A DNA stretch of 47,360 nucleotides from Gammaproteobacteria bacterium UBA7376 (lineage in GTDB: Bacteria > Pseudomonadota > Gammaproteobacteria > Pseudomonadales > Azotimanducaceae): contig DKNY01000035.1 of NCBI GenBank assembly GCA_002470275.1, positions 2,378 to 49,737 of the forward strand. The letters run 5' to 3'. A model generated the notes under the pieces. That model did no database searches. It worked only from the letters and a program-made list of their open reading frames with translations, and was not told the DNA's origin. Below are positions 45,904-47,360 of the stretch, piece after piece (position 1 is the stretch's first letter; each line of letters opens with the position of its first letter). The position numbers were made by a program, and so were the translations under genes.

Positions 45904-46806
45904 ATGGATACGAAGCAGCCTTGTTGGAGGTGTTTGGTCTGGGTGAGCCTGTTTCTTTTGTATAGCTACCCCCCTTCGGCTGTGGCACAGCATACGGTGC
46001 AGGACCTGAGATTTCGGCTTGGACCGATATTGATTGGCACCCTGCAGATTGAGGTCGCCATAAACAATCTGCACTCAGACAGCTCTGTTAAGCCGCCCCG
46101 GAAGATCGCTATAACCGGTGCGGTTCGGGGTCCCTTTCGACTGGTAGAGGACTATGAAGCGACGGCAAGTTTGCTGTTCAAGGGAGACGAGCGCAGATTT
46201 ATATTGGACGGTAGAGACAACGGGGTGGCTGAGCGGCGCGTCATTCAGTTCAACTCAGGGCGGCCTCCCGAGGTGCTTGAATTTTCTGATTCTACGGCTG
46301 ACCGTGCCTTACAGGTGCAGGAAAGCTGGGCTGCCGACACCACAGACCCGCTGTCCACTCTTCTGAGCATGATGCAGGCGGCTATAGCGAACCGCTCATG
46401 TAGCTGGTCAGGTTGGATATATGATGGAAAGCGCAGGTACCGCGCGCGGATGTTCCAGGACGCGGGCAGAACACCGGCGCATTCAGAGTCGAGCGAGGGT
46501 GTTTCGAAGACCGGGAACAGGCGATATCACTGTACCCTGGTGCTGAAAGGCGGCCAGGGCGGTGGGGCAGAGGCCGGTCTCAAGGAACCAAACGTTGCGA
46601 CAAAGCATGAGCCAGAAGGGGTTGCGTCGACTAGCAAGAGCAAGTGGCTGGCAATTTGGCCTTTCGGTCCAAGAGATAGGCGGCTGGATTTTTGGTTTCA
46701 CGTTTGTGAGGGGAATATCGCTTTGATCGAATCTGTTGAAATGCCCACACCCATCGGAATGATCCAATCAAAGTCTGCCACAGGCTGTGCAGCGACGGTT
46801 GATTGA
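45904..46806 (+). CDS. Secreted protein, DUF3108-like
   Basis: The 300-residue protein has a signal peptide (cleavage near AVAQ at residue 30). The mature part has strand patterns LRFRLGPILIGTLQIEV, a DPLSTLLSMMQAAI segment and the YDGKRRYRARM motif, then a linker rich in Gly, Glu, Ser and Lys, and a final C-terminal strand region with FHVCEGNIALIESVEMPTPIG. The YDGKRRY phrase and position resemble DUF3108 proteins, which are periplasmic and of unknown function. It precedes the GfcA-like gene by 224 bases. A role in envelope polysaccharide handling is only suggested by that neighbour. Confidence 0.65.
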   Translation: MDTKQPCWRCLVWVSLFLLYSYPPSAVAQHTVQDLRFRLGPILIGTLQIEVAINNLHSDSSVKPPRKIAITGAVRGPFRLVEDYEATASLLFKGDERRFILDGRDNGVAERRVIQFNSGRPPEVLEFSDSTADRALQVQESWAADTTDPLSTLLSMMQAAIANRSCSWSGWIYDGKRRYRARMFQDAGRTPAHSESSEGVSKTGNRRYHCTLVLKGGQGGGAEAGLKEPNVATKHEPEGVASTSKSKWLAIWPFGPRDRRLDFWFHVCEGNIALIESVEMPTPIGMIQSKSATGCAATVD

Positions 46807-47030
46807 GGCCCCGGCGATAGAGCTGTGCTGGTTAGAGGGCTTTTTAGAGTGAAAAAAAGGGTGTATAACAAAAAATTCGGATTGTATTTTCGCCGCGCTA
46901 GCGTAACAATAACATCTGGGGCTAAGCGGGCACGCTAGGATTGTGAGAGAACCGAACGTGGATTGTAACAACAGCGTCAGAAAAGGCGCATATGCTGGAT
47001 AAGGTAGAGGAAAACTGAGGAGTTTTTTAG
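46807..47030. promoter_or_regulatory. Long leader/promoter region before the GfcA-like gene
   Basis: This 224-base gap is the largest in the window. It contains an A/T-rich stretch with TATAAC at 46864-46869, and the inverted repeat CTAGCGT (46898-46904) and ACGCTAG (46932-46938) separated by 27 bases. It ends with GAGGAGT as the ribosome site before ATG 47031. I see no convincing -35, RNA gene or riboswitch in it. The inverted repeat may be an operator. Confidence 0.35.
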
Positions 47031-47360
47031 ATGAATAGGTTTCATGCAATTTGGGCTGCACTGTTGACCGTCGCGTTAATGGTTGGGACAACGAGTTACG
47101 CTGCCGAAGGGGGCGAAGCCGGGTCTTCGAGCGGTGGGACGGCCGGAGCAGGGAGCGGTGGGGCGGCCGGCGCAGGCGCCGCAGCTGGGATCGGTGTTGG
47201 TACCGCGGTGGCCATTGGCGTTATCGGGGCCGCGCTTATTGCTACTGTAGTGGACGACGATGACGATGCAGCAGTCGTCGACGAGGGTTCAGACGGAACG
47301 GATGGCGGCGATGACGACTCGACTTCGGCCACAACGTCCACAACCTCCACAACCTCCACA
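47031..47360 (+). CDS. GfcA/YjbE-like secreted threonine-rich protein (partial, runs off right edge)
   Basis: The frame is open for 110 codons and continues past the window. A signal peptide (about 1-24, ending TSYA) is followed by a Gly/Ala/Ser-rich stretch (25-55), a hydrophobic run (about 54-72), then an acidic Asp-rich segment and Thr/Ser repeats. This composition and order matches the small GfcA/YjbE proteins at the head of capsule (group 4) and exopolysaccharide operons in enterobacteria. The DNA encoding the last visible codons is a 9-base tandem repeat. GAGGAGT precedes the ATG. Family assignment is by composition and is inference. Confidence 0.6.
   Translation, partial: MNRFHAIWAALLTVALMVGTTSYAAEGGEAGSSSGGTAGAGSGGAAGAGAAAGIGVGTAVAIGVIGAALIATVVDDDDDAAVVDEGSDGTDGGDDDSTSATTSTTSTTST
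47329..47360 (+). repeat. 9-bp tandem repeat coding Thr-Thr-Ser
   Basis: The unit CCACAACCT, with an early variant CCACAACGT, repeats about three and a half times to the window edge and encodes T-T-S. Since the unit is a multiple of three, copy-number change would lengthen the Thr/Ser tail without a frameshift. The full length of the array is not visible. Confidence 0.8.

Overview
The window looks like chromosomal DNA of a free-living, probably marine, gammaproteobacterium. It has zipA next to smc and ligA, a full system I cytochrome c maturation operon (ccmA to ccmI), and tesA divergent from ybbA-ybbP. It also carries yaaA, bolA, trhO, ttcA and yheU, a TAXI-type TRAP transporter, a TonB-dependent receptor and lipid or xenobiotic type enzymes (P450, crotonase, TPP enzyme). 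The gene mix recalls OM60/NOR5-like and other oligotrophic marine gammaproteobacteria, but that placement is inference. The DNA is moderately GC-rich by eye and densely coded. No gene-free stretch exceeds about 225 bases. GTG and TTG starts are frequent, about a quarter of the genes. I saw no rRNA, tRNA, insertion sequence, prophage, integrase or CRISPR array.

Layout: (1) 1-2168, sulfate activation: the last codons of cysD, fused cysNC and a DUF2061 membrane protein. (2) 2281-5180, a TAXI-TRAP importer whose binding protein looks like a lipoprotein. (3) 5147-10789, a small cupin-like protein facing a four-gene block: cytochrome P450, an orphan molybdenum-hydroxylase large subunit, a MoaD/ThiS-like carrier ending in Gly-Gly and an acetylpolyamine-amidohydrolase/HDAC-like deacetylase. 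(4) 10798-12969 on the minus strand, a lipoprotein of unknown function and an MFS transporter. (5) 13173-16770, housekeeping and stress: a small membrane protein, lepB, a DUF1244 protein and yaaA (the last three on minus), then a PP2C phosphatase and bolA. (6) 16792-23318, trhO, tesA facing ybbA-ybbP, ttcA-yheU and a secreted protein. (7) 23404-32557, a TonB-dependent receptor followed by ccmABCDEFGHI. (8) 32743-39918, smc, zipA, ligA and a lysozyme-like lipoprotein. (9) 39922-41625 on minus, two bactofilins followed by a ParA-like ATPase. (10) 41723-46806, a DUF169 protein, a crotonase and a methyltransferase (all minus), then an acetolactate-synthase-like TPP enzyme and a DUF3108-like secreted protein. 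(11) From 47031 off the right edge, the start of a GfcA/YjbE-like threonine-rich secreted protein.

Working together: CysD and CysNC make PAPS from sulfate. The ccm set exports heme, passes it to CcmE and attaches it to reduced apocytochromes c using CcmG and CcmH. smc-zipA-ligA is a conserved chromosome and division cluster. The ParA-bactofilin operon probably builds and positions a cytoskeletal scaffold. The P450/Mo-hydroxylase/MoaD-like/deacetylase block is the best candidate for an undescribed oxidative pathway. Its genes share a strand and small gaps and have complementary redox and cofactor features, but no substrate can be read from sequence.
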